Shown here: piece by piece, positions 52,616 to 61,534 of the stretch
Layout: each line of letters starts with the position of its first letter
How positions within the stretch are numbered: the first letter of the stretch is position 1
Assembly: GCA_049323755.1 (NCBI GenBank)
Contig: JBMOPE010000015.1
Location: 13,606 to 77,605, forward strand
From: BRHc4a sp049323755
GTDB taxonomy: Bacteria > Bacillota > Desulfotomaculia > Desulfotomaculales > Desulfocucumaceae
Length of the DNA stretch: 64,000 bases
Direction: 5' to 3'
Translations under genes and position numbers: made by a program
Notes under the pieces: model-generated
The model's input: the letters and a program-made list of their open reading frames with translations, nothing else
Databases searched by the model: none
What the model was told of the DNA's origin: nothing

Positions 52616-54205
52616 TTGATTAGAGTTTCAGATATAAAGCTGACAGTCGGGGATAAAGAAAGGGAGGGCATTATAAAGTCGCTGGCCAGAAGGCTTGGAA
52701 TAAGGGAAAGCGATGTGCTGGGCTTTAAAATATTCAGGAAGTCGGTGGATGCCCGTAAAAATAAACTTTTTTTTGTTTACTCAGTGGATGCCGAGGTCAG
52801 AAATGAGCGCCGGGTGCTGGAAAAAAATGAGGGGAAGGATGTTGCACAAACCCCTGACATGAGCTATCACAGTGTGCCTTACGGTCAGGAAAGAATGGAA
52901 AAGAGGCCGGTTGTGGTTGGGACGGGGCCTGCCGGTCTGTTTGCCGCGCTTATCCTTTCAGAGATGGGATTCAGTCCCCTGGTGTTTGAGCGGGGGGGAG
53001 ATGTTCAGAGCCGTACCAGGGATGTCAACCTTTTCTGGGAGACCGGGGTCCTTAACCCAGAGTCAAACGTACAATTTGGGGAAGGTGGGGCAGGTACCTT
53101 TTCCGACGGCAAGCTTACCACTTTAATACGGGACAGGCGCTGCAGGAAGGTCCTGGAAGAGCTTGTAACAGCCGGAGCGCCGGAGGAAATACTTTATCTT
53201 AACAAGCCCCATGTGGGAACCGACATTTTAAAAACAGTTGTCATGAATCTAAGAGAAAGAATTATGAAGCTTGGTGCAGAGGTAAAATTTTATAGCCGGG
53301 TAAGTGACATTCACATAGAGGGTGGCAGGGTATTGGGAGTGGTGGTAAACGGCCGGGAAGAGATAGACGCCTCCACGGTGGTGCTGGCCGTGGGCCACAG
53401 CGCCAGGGATGTTTTCCACATGCTATATGAAAAGGGCGTATATATGGTTCCAAAGGCCTTTTCCCTGGGAGTGAGGGTAGAACATCCCCAGCATTTAATA
53501 AACAGGGTCCAGCACAATATTTTTGCAGGACATGAGAAGCTTGGGCCGGCTGACTACAAGCTGGTTTTCCATGACAGGACGGGGCGCTCGTGCTATACTT
53601 TCTGCATGTGCCCGGGAGGTGTTGTTGTTGCCGCAGCCTCAGAATTCGGGGGAGTGGTGACAAACGGGATGAGCCATTTTGCCAGGGATGCTGAAAATGC
53701 CAACAGCGCGCTTCTGGTAGGCATTACCCCGGAAGATTTCGGGAGTCCGCACCCCCTGGCCGGTATCGAATTTCAAAGGGCGTGGGAAAAAAAGGCCTTT
53801 GAGCTGGGTGGAGGTGGTTTTACCGCTCCTGCCCAACTGGTTGGGGATTTTCTTGCAAACAGACCTTCATCCGTTATAGGTTCAGTAAAACCATCATATC
53901 CACGGGGGGTAATACCCACCGATCTAGGACTTTGCCTGCCTTCCTATGTGTCAGAAACTATAAGAAGGGCAATACCGGAATTAGATAAAAAGCTAAAAGG
54001 ATTTGGTCACCCCGAGGCGATGCTGACCGGCGTGGAAACCAGGAGTTCCTCTCCGGTAAGAATACACAGAGATGATGGATACCAGTCTTCTGTGAGGGGC
54101 CTTTATCCCACAGGAGAAGGGGCTGGCTATGCCGGGGGGATAATTTCCTCCGCTGTAGACGGAATTCGCGTGGCGGAAGCAATAGTGTCCAAATACAGGC
54201 CATAA
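52616..54205 (+). CDS. FAD-dependent dehydrogenase of the COG2509 family
   Basis: A 529-residue flavoprotein. A conserved N-terminal domain (about 1-90, SLARRLGIRESDVLGFKIFR) precedes the FAD-binding Rossmann motif VVGTGPAGLFAALIL and QFGEGGAGTFSDGKL. TGEGAGYAGGIISSAVDG near the C-terminus closes the FAD site. The family is widespread in Firmicutes and is annotated only as uncharacterised FAD-dependent dehydrogenase. The start is TTG behind CGGGAGAGATTTTT. The 260 bp upstream is AT-rich with no clear element. Confidence 0.88.
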   Translation: MIRVSDIKLTVGDKEREGIIKSLARRLGIRESDVLGFKIFRKSVDARKNKLFFVYSVDAEVRNERRVLEKNEGKDVAQTPDMSYHSVPYGQERMEKRPVVVGTGPAGLFAALILSEMGFSPLVFERGGDVQSRTRDVNLFWETGVLNPESNVQFGEGGAGTFSDGKLTTLIRDRRCRKVLEELVTAGAPEEILYLNKPHVGTDILKTVVMNLRERIMKLGAEVKFYSRVSDIHIEGGRVLGVVVNGREEIDASTVVLAVGHSARDVFHMLYEKGVYMVPKAFSLGVRVEHPQHLINRVQHNIFAGHEKLGPADYKLVFHDRTGRSCYTFCMCPGGVVVAAASEFGGVVTNGMSHFARDAENANSALLVGITPEDFGSPHPLAGIEFQRAWEKKAFELGGGGFTAPAQLVGDFLANRPSSVIGSVKPSYPRGVIPTDLGLCLPSYVSETIRRAIPELDKKLKGFGHPEAMLTGVETRSSSPVRIHRDDGYQSSVRGLYPTGEGAGYAGGIISSAVDGIRVAEAIVSKYRP

Positions 54206-54349
54206 CATGATCTGTGATTATTTTACTTTGTTTTTGTATTACATATATTAATTTACAAAAAAAAATCATTAAATTATAATATTCAAAAAATCCAGTAATT
54301 TTTTAATACAAAACAATTTAAAAACAAAATTTTTGAACGGAGTATAGCG

Positions 54350-54802
54350 ATGGAAAAAATGAATCAGATTTACCAGAAGCTTGAGAGTATTTTCCCTAAA
54401 TACTACCAGTACATTAATAATCCTACTCTGTACGGCCTTACTCCCGCAGAGGTTTATCTTATGCAGATACTGTACAAAAAGGGAGGACGTGCTGTAACAT
54501 CGCTGGCTCCCATGCTGGGGGTTACCCCCGGAACTGTAACCAACCTTACAGACCGGCTTTTCAGCAAGGGTTATGTGGTAAGGGAAAGGGGAGAAGAGGA
54601 CCGCAGGGTGGTTCAAATAATACCAACTGAAGAGGGGCTGAACCTGGTAAACAGGATTAACTCCGACAGGATAGCCCTTCTGGGGAAAGTGTTTAAAAAC
54701 CTCAGCCAGGATGAATTAAACGAATTGGTAAAAATGCTGGAGAACGTTGATCGCTGCTTTGATGTTTTGATAAAAGAGGTAAAGTCGGAGCACAATCGGT
54801 AG
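54350..54802 (+). CDS. MarR family transcriptional regulator
   Basis: A 150-residue winged-helix protein. The recognition region is SLAPMLGVTPGTVTNLTDRL and the wing VRERGEEDRRVVQI, both typical of MarR. Dimerisation helices lie at both ends. The ATG follows GGAGTATAGCG. It is 144 bp downstream of the COG2509 gene in the same direction but an AT-rich gap separates them, so joint transcription is uncertain. Its targets cannot be read from the window. Confidence 0.9.
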   Translation: MEKMNQIYQKLESIFPKYYQYINNPTLYGLTPAEVYLMQILYKKGGRAVTSLAPMLGVTPGTVTNLTDRLFSKGYVVRERGEEDRRVVQIIPTEEGLNLVNRINSDRIALLGKVFKNLSQDELNELVKMLENVDRCFDVLIKEVKSEHNR

Positions 54803-54858
54803 CATAATAAAAACTTATGCCGGGGTAACGAAATAAATAAAACAGCTAAAATAACGAT

Positions 54859-54879
54859 AGGGCCTTAGGCCCTTTTTTC
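54859..54879 (+). terminator. Intrinsic terminator after marR
   Basis: AGGGCC-TTA-GGCCCT followed by TTTTT. Confidence 0.85.
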
Positions 54880-54880
54880 A

Positions 54881-54970
54881 AAATCCCCAATCCCCAATCC
54901 CAAGGACCCACGAAAAATGCTTGATAACTGCCGCTATTCTAGCGGCAACGCCCGCAGGGCGTTTATTTAT
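54881..54970 (+). repeat. Interspersed repeat, right arm and double-hairpin tail
   Basis: A short right arm (CCCCAATCCCCAATCCC) is followed by GGACCCACGAAAAATGCTTG, hairpin GCCGCT-ATTCT-AGCGGC (54930-54946), hairpin AACGCCC-GCA-GGGCGTT (54947-54963) and TATTTAT. The stop codon of the convergent pit gene lies in that last stretch, so on the minus strand the hairpins stand directly after pit and may terminate it. Confidence 0.85.
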
Positions 54971-55980
54971 ATAAAAACAGTTATTAACAAATCAACGATA
55001 AAATAGGATACTGCTGCCAGGATGAACGTTATAGGTAAAGTAATCAACCAGGCAGTAACAATTTTTTGCGCGGTTCCCCATTTTACCTCGTGAAATCTTT
55101 TGGCTGTTCCCACACCCATTATGGCTGAGGAAATCACGTGTGTTGTACTTACCGGCATTTTTAATAACGTTGCCACGAGAATTACAAATGCAGATGTAAA
55201 ATCAGCTGCAAAGCCATTGGAGGGCTCTATTTTTATAATCCTTGTCCCAACGGTTTTTATAATTCTCCACCCTCCTACTGACGTTCCCAGTGCCATGGCG
55301 ATAGCGCAGGAAATCTTCACCCAGTTGGGAATATCCATGGTACTGTGAAATCCTCCTGCTATTAATGCAAAGGTTATGATTCCCATTGATTTCTGAGCGT
55401 CGTTTGTGCCGTGGCTGAAGGCCTGCCAGGCGGCCGTAAACACCTGTAATGTTCTAAAGCGCCTGTTAATTTTTGAAGGATGGGCTTTCCGAAATACTAT
55501 CTTTATGAGGCTCATTACTATAAAGCCAACGGCAAAAGCAACAAATGGCGAAATAATAAGGGCCTGAAGTATTGTCAGAAACCCTTTGATATTTACTGAG
55601 CTCAGTCCTGCCGCCGCCACCACGGCTCCGGCCAGTGATCCTATCAGGGCGTGGGAAGAACTGCTCGGTATTCCGTAGTACCAGGTTATAAGGTTCCAGG
55701 CGATGGCTGCTATCAAAGCTGCGGTTACTATATAAAGGCCGTTTTCCAGCGCGAAGGGGTCGGCTATTTTCCCGCCAATGGTTTTAGCCACTCCGGTGAA
55801 GGTAAGCGCCCCCAGCAGGTTCATTGATGATGCCAGGATAATTGCTGTCCGTGGCGGAAGGGCCTTTGTTGATATGGAGGTGGCTATGGCGTTGGCGGTG
55901 TCGTGAAATCCGTTAATAAAGTCAAAGGACAGGGCCAGGAAAACCACTATTATGGTAAGAAAAAGAGCGGTTTCTATCAT
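54967..55980 (-). CDS. pit: PiT family inorganic phosphate transporter
   Basis: A low-affinity phosphate symporter of 337 residues with about ten membrane helices. The duplicated PiT signature is visible as GFHDTANAIATSISTKALPP near the N-terminus and FSHGTNDAQKSMGIITFAL in the second half. It is the last gene of a three-gene operon with a DUF47 protein and a phosphate-binding lipoprotein, behind a PhoP-like box. Sulfate is transported by some relatives, but the neighbours favour phosphate. Confidence 0.94.
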   Translation of the reverse strand: MIETALFLTIIVVFLALSFDFINGFHDTANAIATSISTKALPPRTAIILASSMNLLGALTFTGVAKTIGGKIADPFALENGLYIVTAALIAAIAWNLITWYYGIPSSSSHALIGSLAGAVVAAAGLSSVNIKGFLTILQALIISPFVAFAVGFIVMSLIKIVFRKAHPSKINRRFRTLQVFTAAWQAFSHGTNDAQKSMGIITFALIAGGFHSTMDIPNWVKISCAIAMALGTSVGGWRIIKTVGTRIIKIEPSNGFAADFTSAFVILVATLLKMPVSTTHVISSAIMGVGTAKRFHEVKWGTAQKIVTAWLITLPITFILAAVSYFIVDLLITVFI

Positions 55981-55990
55981 TTATCTACTC

Positions 55991-56632
55991 CTATGAATTT
56001 CTCATTATTATCCCTTCCAGAATATCGGCCACATCTTCACAAAAATCAGAAAATGACTCCATCATTGTGTATATTTCCTTTTTCTTCATAATTTCTATAG
56101 GGTCGCTGCAGGTTGTAAAGAGGTTTCTTAGCCCGTCCCTCAACAGGTCGTCAGCGGCGTTTTCAAGGTCATTAATCTTGTGTGTATGCTTTGTCATTTC
56201 TTTAAGCTTGTTTTGAGACAGCAGCTCTATGGCTGAATACAGCTCGCGAACGCATATTTCTATATTTCTGCTAAATATGCGCATGTAGTCGTCAACTTCC
56301 TGAACGTTGTAAAGAACCATGTGGGAGGCGCATACCTCCAGGCAGTCCAAAACATCATCAAGCTGGAGGGTGAGCTCCATTATGTCTTCCCTTTCAAGTG
56401 GGGTTATGAAGGACTTGTGAAGCTCCATAATCACTTCATGGGTGTACTGGTCCCCCATTTGCTCCACTGTTTTAATCTGCAGGGATATATTCTCCGCCCT
56501 GGTGGGATTATCCATGTTCTTCATCTGTTCCTGGAAGGACTCGTTGGCGAGTAAAATATTTTTTGCAATCAGTAAAAAATATTCATAAAAGATATTTGGC
56601 TTTTTCTTAAACAGCTTTTTAAAATCAAACAT
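55991..56632 (-). CDS. DUF47 PhoU-like accessory protein of PiT
   Basis: A 213-residue all-helical protein of the DUF47/PhoU-like family (DFKKLFKKKPNIFYEYFLLI, DVLDCLEVCASHMVLYNV, EIMKKKEIYTMMESFSDFCE). These proteins are almost always encoded next to pit and are thought to regulate it. It begins ATG at 56632 and ends 10 bp before pit. Confidence 0.92.
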   Translation of the reverse strand: MFDFKKLFKKKPNIFYEYFLLIAKNILLANESFQEQMKNMDNPTRAENISLQIKTVEQMGDQYTHEVIMELHKSFITPLEREDIMELTLQLDDVLDCLEVCASHMVLYNVQEVDDYMRIFSRNIEICVRELYSAIELLSQNKLKEMTKHTHKINDLENAADDLLRDGLRNLFTTCSDPIEIMKKKEIYTMMESFSDFCEDVADILEGIIMRNS

Positions 56633-56654
56633 TATTCGCTTCCCCTTAAATTTA

Positions 56655-57440
56655 TTAGTTTTCCTGGTAAGATTTTATAACCTTCTGCCCCTCTTCCCCG
56701 GTGCAAAAATTGATATAGTCCATTGCAAGTTTCCCGGCACCCTCGGGTATAACATAAAGCAATGGTCTTTTTAGCTCAAAAACCTTGTTTTCCCCGGATT
56801 GGATCTCCACGGCCTTTATCCCCTCTGTATTGTAGCGGGAAGAAACATAGCCAATGGCGTTGGCATCCCCTGCCACCGTACTTATAACAGAACCCGTTGA
56901 TGTCATCACCAGCGCCCTCTCATCGATTTCAGCCACCTGTTCCATCACAATCTCCTTAAATAGGCTGTGGGTTCCGGAGCCGTGCTCCCTGTTAATCAAT
57001 GTGATAGGCTTGTTTAAACCTCCGACCTCTTCCCAGCTTTTAATTTCCCCGCTGAATATCCCCTTTATCTGGTTAATTGTCAAATGTTTGACGGGGTTGT
57101 TCATATTAACAATAACCACTATACTATCCTGGGCAATAATGTATGAAGATAGTTTTTTACCCTCTTCTTCGGAAAGGGGTCTTGATACCGAGCCAATATC
57201 CACTATACGGCCGGACGCTCCCCTTATTCCAAGGCTGGAGTCTCCGCCCTCAATGTGGATAACCACGCCGGGGTGCTTTTCTTCATAAGCCCTGGCTAAT
57301 TTGTCGGAAACCGGAATCATAGAAGTAGAACCGGCTATTCTCAGCACGGATCGGCCTTCCTTTTCGATATTTTTTTTGACGCATCCGAAAAGGGCTGGTA
57401 TCAAAAGAATTAATACAACGGACAGTATGACCCTTTTCAT
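56655..57440 (-). CDS. pstS: Phosphate-binding lipoprotein, PstS family
   Basis: A 261-residue periplasmic-type binding protein. The signal peptide ends in the lipobox ALFGC with Cys20. LRIAGSTSMIPVSDKLARAY and IINREHGSGTHSLFKE-like segments (here ITLINREHGSGTHSLFKEIV) are the phosphate-contact regions of PstS. The usual partners PstC, PstA and PstB are absent; instead a DUF47 and a pit gene follow 22 bp and 0.7 kb downstream. It begins with ATG behind CAGGAGGCAATAT. Located outside the membrane, it may pass phosphate or act as a sensor. Confidence 0.92.
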   Translation of the reverse strand: MKRVILSVVLILLIPALFGCVKKNIEKEGRSVLRIAGSTSMIPVSDKLARAYEEKHPGVVIHIEGGDSSLGIRGASGRIVDIGSVSRPLSEEEGKKLSSYIIAQDSIVVIVNMNNPVKHLTINQIKGIFSGEIKSWEEVGGLNKPITLINREHGSGTHSLFKEIVMEQVAEIDERALVMTSTGSVISTVAGDANAIGYVSSRYNTEGIKAVEIQSGENKVFELKRPLLYVIPEGAGKLAMDYINFCTGEEGQKVIKSYQEN

Positions 57441-57510
57441 ATATTGCCTCCTGACACTATTTGCAATTAACGTAAACTTAACAGGTATTCTTTACCACAG
57501 TCCAAAATCC

Positions 57511-57538
57511 TGTTAATTAAAAGTAAAGAAAATGTTAA
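57511..57538 (-). promoter_or_regulatory. PhoP-like box upstream of pstS-DUF47-pit
   Basis: On the minus strand: TTAACA-TTTTC-TTTACT-TTTAA-TTAACA, three direct repeats with an 11-bp period. This matches the Bacillus PhoP consensus TTHACA with 5-bp spacers. It lies 70-100 bp before the pstS start. It predicts induction at low phosphate. Confidence 0.7.
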
Positions 57539-57620
57539 GGTTATTAACATATCAATACCGGCTTGCGAAAAGTATAAAAGGATAAATATAATAAGCCTAT
57601 ATTCTTACCGGAGGAAAGCG

Positions 57621-58307
57621 ATGAAAAGTATTTTTATTTTCTCCCTGATTACATTAATCACCGGCAGCCCCCTTTTAGCCCTGGCAATAATATTAATAAT
57701 TTACTTTTTTATTGACCGGCGCTTCATAGGATTACTACCGGATTTTTCTGCCTGGTGGAGAAGGAAAAGGCGGATAGGAGACCTCAAGAGAACCGTAGGG
57801 GCTAATCCTCACAATGGAGATGCCCTGCTTGAACTGGGGGTTAGTTATTATGAAAGGAAAAAGTTCAGGGAGGCTGTTGATTATTTCGAGCGGGCCTACG
57901 GAAGGATGAAGGATTGGCCCGAGGTACACTTTTTCCTTGGGGCCTCCAGCTATGAAACCGGCAATACCGATAAGGGGCTGGCCGAAATTCGGGAGGCACT
58001 GGATATGAGCCCCAAGATATCTCACGGCTTCCCCTATATATACCTGATTAGGGCCATACTTGAGGGAAAAAGTGATAGTAAATCTGAAAGTATACCTGAG
58101 CTGGAAAACAGGCTTTTAAGGCACGGGTCGGTACAGGCTTTCTATGAGGCGGGCAAACTGTTAAGAAGGCACGGTCATAAAGCAGAGGCACAGAAATTTT
58201 TCAGGGAGGTATTAGAAAACTACAGTCTCTCTTCTCCAACATTTCGACGTAATTACAGGAAAATGGCGATAATGTCCAGGTACTATGATATGGGAATTAG
58301 GAATTAG
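57621..58307 (+). CDS. Membrane-anchored TPR protein
   Basis: A 228-residue protein with two N-terminal hydrophobic segments (residues 3-13 and 17-33) and then about three or four tetratricopeptide repeats (DALLELGVSYYERKKFREAV, VHFFLGASSYETGNTDKGLA). TPRs mediate protein contacts; the partner is unknown. The ATG follows ACCGGAGGAAAGCG. The last codons (MGIRN, then stop) lie inside a GGAATTA repeat, so the natural C-terminus was cut or replaced by it. It is divergent from pstS. Confidence 0.8.
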   Translation: MKSIFIFSLITLITGSPLLALAIILIIYFFIDRRFIGLLPDFSAWWRRKRRIGDLKRTVGANPHNGDALLELGVSYYERKKFREAVDYFERAYGRMKDWPEVHFFLGASSYETGNTDKGLAEIREALDMSPKISHGFPYIYLIRAILEGKSDSKSESIPELENRLLRHGSVQAFYEAGKLLRRHGHKAEAQKFFREVLENYSLSSPTFRRNYRKMAIMSRYYDMGIRN

Positions 58308-58536
58308 GAATTGGGGATTAGGGTTGGAGAATGCCCAAATCATTCTGATTTTTCCGCCGCTGGGACAGCGGCAACGCCTGTTATTAAATACAATGTTAGA
58401 TCGGGTATTGGGATTGTAAATGAAATGTAGTAATTGAGTTTTATCACCAATTCCCAATTCCCAATTCCGGACCCGTGAATAATGCTTAATACTACGCCGC
58501 TGTTCCAGCGGCAACGCCCGGAGGGCGTTTATTTAT
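58291..58536 (+). repeat. Interspersed composite repeat, most complete copy
   Basis: Left arm GGGAATTA/GGAATTA heptamers (58291-58325). An inner degraded tail (CCGCCGCTGGGACAGCGGC, 58354-58372). GAAATGTAGTAATTGAGTTT and TATCACC (58421-58447), right arm of CCCAATT units, CCGGACCCGTGAATAATGCT. Hairpins CCGCTG-TTC-CAGCGG (58497-58511) and AACGCCC-GGA-GGGCGTT (58513-58529), then TATTTAT. It begins inside the TPR gene and ends 10 bp before the sigma-54 promoter. Confidence 0.88.
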
Positions 58537-58546
58537 GCCTGAGAAA

Positions 58547-58561
58547 GGCACATATTTTGCT
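58547..58561 (+). promoter_or_regulatory. Sigma-54 promoter of the alcohol dehydrogenase operon
   Basis: GGCACATATTTTGCT: GG at -24 and GC at -12 exactly 10 bp apart, matching the consensus TGGCAC-N5-TTGCW except for its first base. It lies 135 bp before the adh start, and the operon's last gene encodes a sigma-54 activator with GAFTGA. Positive autoregulation is likely. Confidence 0.85.
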
Positions 58562-58695
58562 ACATTGTTTCAATAGAGGTAAAAAATAAAACTATATCAT
58601 ATGCCTTCGTCTATAATATAGTTATTAATAGTATATAATATATTGCTTCGTATGTTGTTGCAGACAGGATTTATGTGGCTACAGGAGGTTTATCG

Positions 58696-59844
58696 GTGAA
58701 TATAAACAAGTTTGTGGCTCCGGAGATGATTTTTGGGGTGGGCGCCTTCAGCCAGGTCGGAGAAAGCGCCTTAAGACTGGGGGCCCATAAGGTTTTAATT
58801 ATAAGCGACCCGGGTGTTAGTGAATGTGGCTGGGTAGAACAGTCTTTTTCTTACCTCAGGGAATCAGGGCTGGAATACGAGGTGTGGACTAACCTTACCA
58901 GCAACCCCAAGGATACCGAGGTGGCGGAGGGGGTCAGGAAATACATTGAGTCCGGGTGTGACGCCCTGCTGGCGGTGGGCGGGGGAAGCCCCATTGATGT
59001 GGCCAAGGCTATTGCCATACTTGCCACTAATGGAGGAGTTATTAAGGACTATGAGGGCATAAACAAAATAACGCGCCCTCTTCCACCAATGGTAATGGTG
59101 CCCACCACTGCCGGGTCCGGTTCGGAGGTGTCTCAGTTTGCCATAGTGGTGGACAGGATGCGCAAGGTTAAAATGGCTATAATATCAAAGTCTCTGGTTC
59201 CGGACATCGCCATTATTGACCCTCTTCTCCTTCAAAGTAAAGACCCCTGGCTTACTGCGGCAACGGGAATGGATGCGCTCAGCCACGCTATTGAGTCATT
59301 TGTGTCACTGGCATCAACTCCGCTGACCGATGTTAACGCAATTAACGCAATAAAGCTTATTGCCGACAATCTCCGGGAGTCGGTGGCCTGCCGCACTAAC
59401 CTTGAGGCAAAAACTTCAATGTTCATGGCCAGTCTTCAAGCCGGCCTTGCCTTTTCCAATGCCATCCTCGGGGCTACCCATGCCATGACCCACCAGATAG
59501 ACGGCCTTCTGGATCTGCATCACGGAGAAACAAACGCTGTGCTGCTTCCATACGTTATGGAGTACAATACCATTGCCTGTGCAGACAAATACAGGGTTGT
59601 GGCGGAGGCCTTCGGAGAGGACATTACCGGTATAAGCAAATGGGCGGCTGCGGAAAAGGCTATAAATGCTGTTCGCCAGCTTGCGAGGGATATTGGTCTG
59701 AGGGACAAGCTTCACGTACCTGAGATGAATGACAAACTGATTTTGAGTCTTAGCGCCAGCGCGCTGAATGACGCCTGCATAATAACCAATCCCAGGGACG
59801 CCGGAATAGATGATATTGCTTCATTATACCGCAGGGTATTTTAA
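58696..59844 (+). CDS. Iron-containing alcohol dehydrogenase
   Basis: A group III NAD(P)-dependent alcohol dehydrogenase of 382 residues. Cofactor-binding GGGSPIDVAKAIAI, PTTAGSGSEVSQFAIVVD, and iron ligands in TGMDALSHAIE, LGATHAMTHQIDG and LDLHHGETNAVLLP are all present. I chose GTG at 58696, correctly spaced after AGGAGG at 58683-58688, over a GTG 7 codons upstream that would include that site. A histidine kinase starts 15 bp downstream. It most likely oxidises or forms short-chain alcohols such as ethanol. Confidence 0.94.
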   Translation: MNINKFVAPEMIFGVGAFSQVGESALRLGAHKVLIISDPGVSECGWVEQSFSYLRESGLEYEVWTNLTSNPKDTEVAEGVRKYIESGCDALLAVGGGSPIDVAKAIAILATNGGVIKDYEGINKITRPLPPMVMVPTTAGSGSEVSQFAIVVDRMRKVKMAIISKSLVPDIAIIDPLLLQSKDPWLTAATGMDALSHAIESFVSLASTPLTDVNAINAIKLIADNLRESVACRTNLEAKTSMFMASLQAGLAFSNAILGATHAMTHQIDGLLDLHHGETNAVLLPYVMEYNTIACADKYRVVAEAFGEDITGISKWAAAEKAINAVRQLARDIGLRDKLHVPEMNDKLILSLSASALNDACIITNPRDAGIDDIASLYRRVF

Positions 59845-59859
59845 AAGGGGGTGTGTCCC

Positions 59860-61530
59860 TTGGCAGTGGACAAGAACAAACTAATAGAGAATCTTACGGG
59901 GGTTAACTCATCAAAGCTGAACTATTACGTCGAGTTAAAGAAACGTAACTCAGAGATTATAAAGCAGAATAACCGGCTTGAAATTATTCACCAGATTATC
60001 AGGGATATTAATATAGATATGTCGCTGGAGGATATTATAGGCAGGGTTTATGGAATGCTTCCCCTGGTGATTCACTGTGATTTTCTGGGAATAGCTTTAA
60101 ATAAAAACAATAACCTTGTCTATACTGCGATGGTTCCATCCTTTAACTGCACCGGAAAAAGCGTTCCCGGCACATCGATACTGTGGGAAGCATTCAGGCT
60201 CAGGGAAAGCATGGTATATCATAATTATAAGGGAGAAAATAAAACTTTCAAACTATGTGGACCCGTAGAAAAAATGGGACTGGCTTCGCTTTCTGTGAGC
60301 CCACTGACAGTAAAGGGCGAGGTTATAGGTATACTATTTAGCGGTACGCTTCGTGAAAATGAGTATTCCGAACAGGATATAAAATTTATCAGGCAGTTGG
60401 CAGACCAGCTTGCCATATGTATAGAAAACGCCAGGCTTTATGAAAAGGTAGTGCAGGGCCGGAGAGAGTGGGAGGAAACATACCGGGCACTTACCGATCC
60501 AATTTTTCTCATTGACCTTAATTTTAATGTCATCAAGCACAATGACAGGATGATGGGACATGAGGAAAAAAGGAAAGGAGAATCATTCCATAAGTGCTAC
60601 GAACTTCTCTGGGGGAAAAAGAAGAAATGTGAAGACTGCCTCCTGGAAGAGGTTCAGAAGAAGGGATCTCCTTTGTACAGGCGTGTACAGCGTCCGTCAG
60701 GTAAGGTTCTGGATATTTTTTTCTACCCGGTATACAACCGGAAGAAAGAGTCATACGCGGTGATTTGCCACATAAAAGACATGACCGAGCATGTAAAAAT
60801 GGAGGCCCAGCTGGTTCAGTCCGCAAAGCTGGCCGCCATTGGTGAGATGGCAGCCGGGGTGGCCCACGAGCTGAATAACCCGATGACAGTTATTCTCGGA
60901 AACGCGCAGATGATTTTAAGGGAAACAGGAGGGAATGACCCGTCTGCCGGCCTTCTAAATGATATAGTGAGCTGTGGGTTGAGGTGCAAAAAGATAATTC
61001 AAAATTTGCTCACATTTTCACGGCAGGATCAGCAGCCCTATGAGCCCACAAGCCTCAATGATGTGGTGGAAAGGGTTCTAAGTCTTATTCATTACCAGAT
61101 AAACAGGAATAGAATTGATATTAAGCTGAATTTGGACCCGGACCTTCCGAATGTGTATGCCAACGGCCACCAGATTGACCAGGTGCTGCTAAATTTCCTG
61201 CTGAATGCCAGGGACGCCCTGGAAGCGGTTGACAGGGTAAGGGAAATATTTATTTCCACTTCGGTCAGAAAGGACACAGGGGGTCAAAGGCAGATACAGG
61301 TTTCCGTAAAAGATAACGGCACAGGAATTAAGCCGGAATACATGGACAGGATTTTTAATCCCTTCTTTACCAGCAAGGACACCACCAGAGGAACAGGCCT
61401 TGGACTTAGTGTCAGCCTGGGAATCGCTGAGGCTCACGGCGGAACAATAGAGGTTGTAAGCAGCCCTGACGAGGGCAGCAATTTTACACTGATTTTACCC
61501 CTGGAAGTCACTGATCAGGAGGGGGTGTGA
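59860..61530 (+). CDS. GAF-PAS histidine kinase
   Basis: A soluble sensor kinase of 556 residues. It has a GAF domain at about 45-195, a PAS domain at about 205-315, a HisKA domain with His336 in MAAGVAHELNNPMTVILGNA, and an ATPase domain with LLNARDALE-like N-box, VKDNGTGI and GTGLGLSVSLGIAEAHGG. The PAS contains a Cys motif at residues 246, 257 and 260 (KCYELLWGKKKKCEDC) that could bind a metal or cluster. It precedes the NtrC-type regulator by 4 bp and is its obvious partner. TTG at 59860 is spaced correctly behind AAAAGGGGG. Confidence 0.92.
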   Translation: MAVDKNKLIENLTGVNSSKLNYYVELKKRNSEIIKQNNRLEIIHQIIRDINIDMSLEDIIGRVYGMLPLVIHCDFLGIALNKNNNLVYTAMVPSFNCTGKSVPGTSILWEAFRLRESMVYHNYKGENKTFKLCGPVEKMGLASLSVSPLTVKGEVIGILFSGTLRENEYSEQDIKFIRQLADQLAICIENARLYEKVVQGRREWEETYRALTDPIFLIDLNFNVIKHNDRMMGHEEKRKGESFHKCYELLWGKKKKCEDCLLEEVQKKGSPLYRRVQRPSGKVLDIFFYPVYNRKKESYAVICHIKDMTEHVKMEAQLVQSAKLAAIGEMAAGVAHELNNPMTVILGNAQMILRETGGNDPSAGLLNDIVSCGLRCKKIIQNLLTFSRQDQQPYEPTSLNDVVERVLSLIHYQINRNRIDIKLNLDPDLPNVYANGHQIDQVLLNFLLNARDALEAVDRVREIFISTSVRKDTGGQRQIQVSVKDNGTGIKPEYMDRIFNPFFTSKDTTRGTGLGLSVSLGIAEAHGGTIEVVSSPDEGSNFTLILPLEVTDQEGV

Positions 61531-61534
61531 CAGC

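Noticed and set aside
58538..58552. CTGAGA motif as a TPP riboswitch
   Set aside because: None of the other conserved TPP elements are present; the site is the sigma-54 promoter region.
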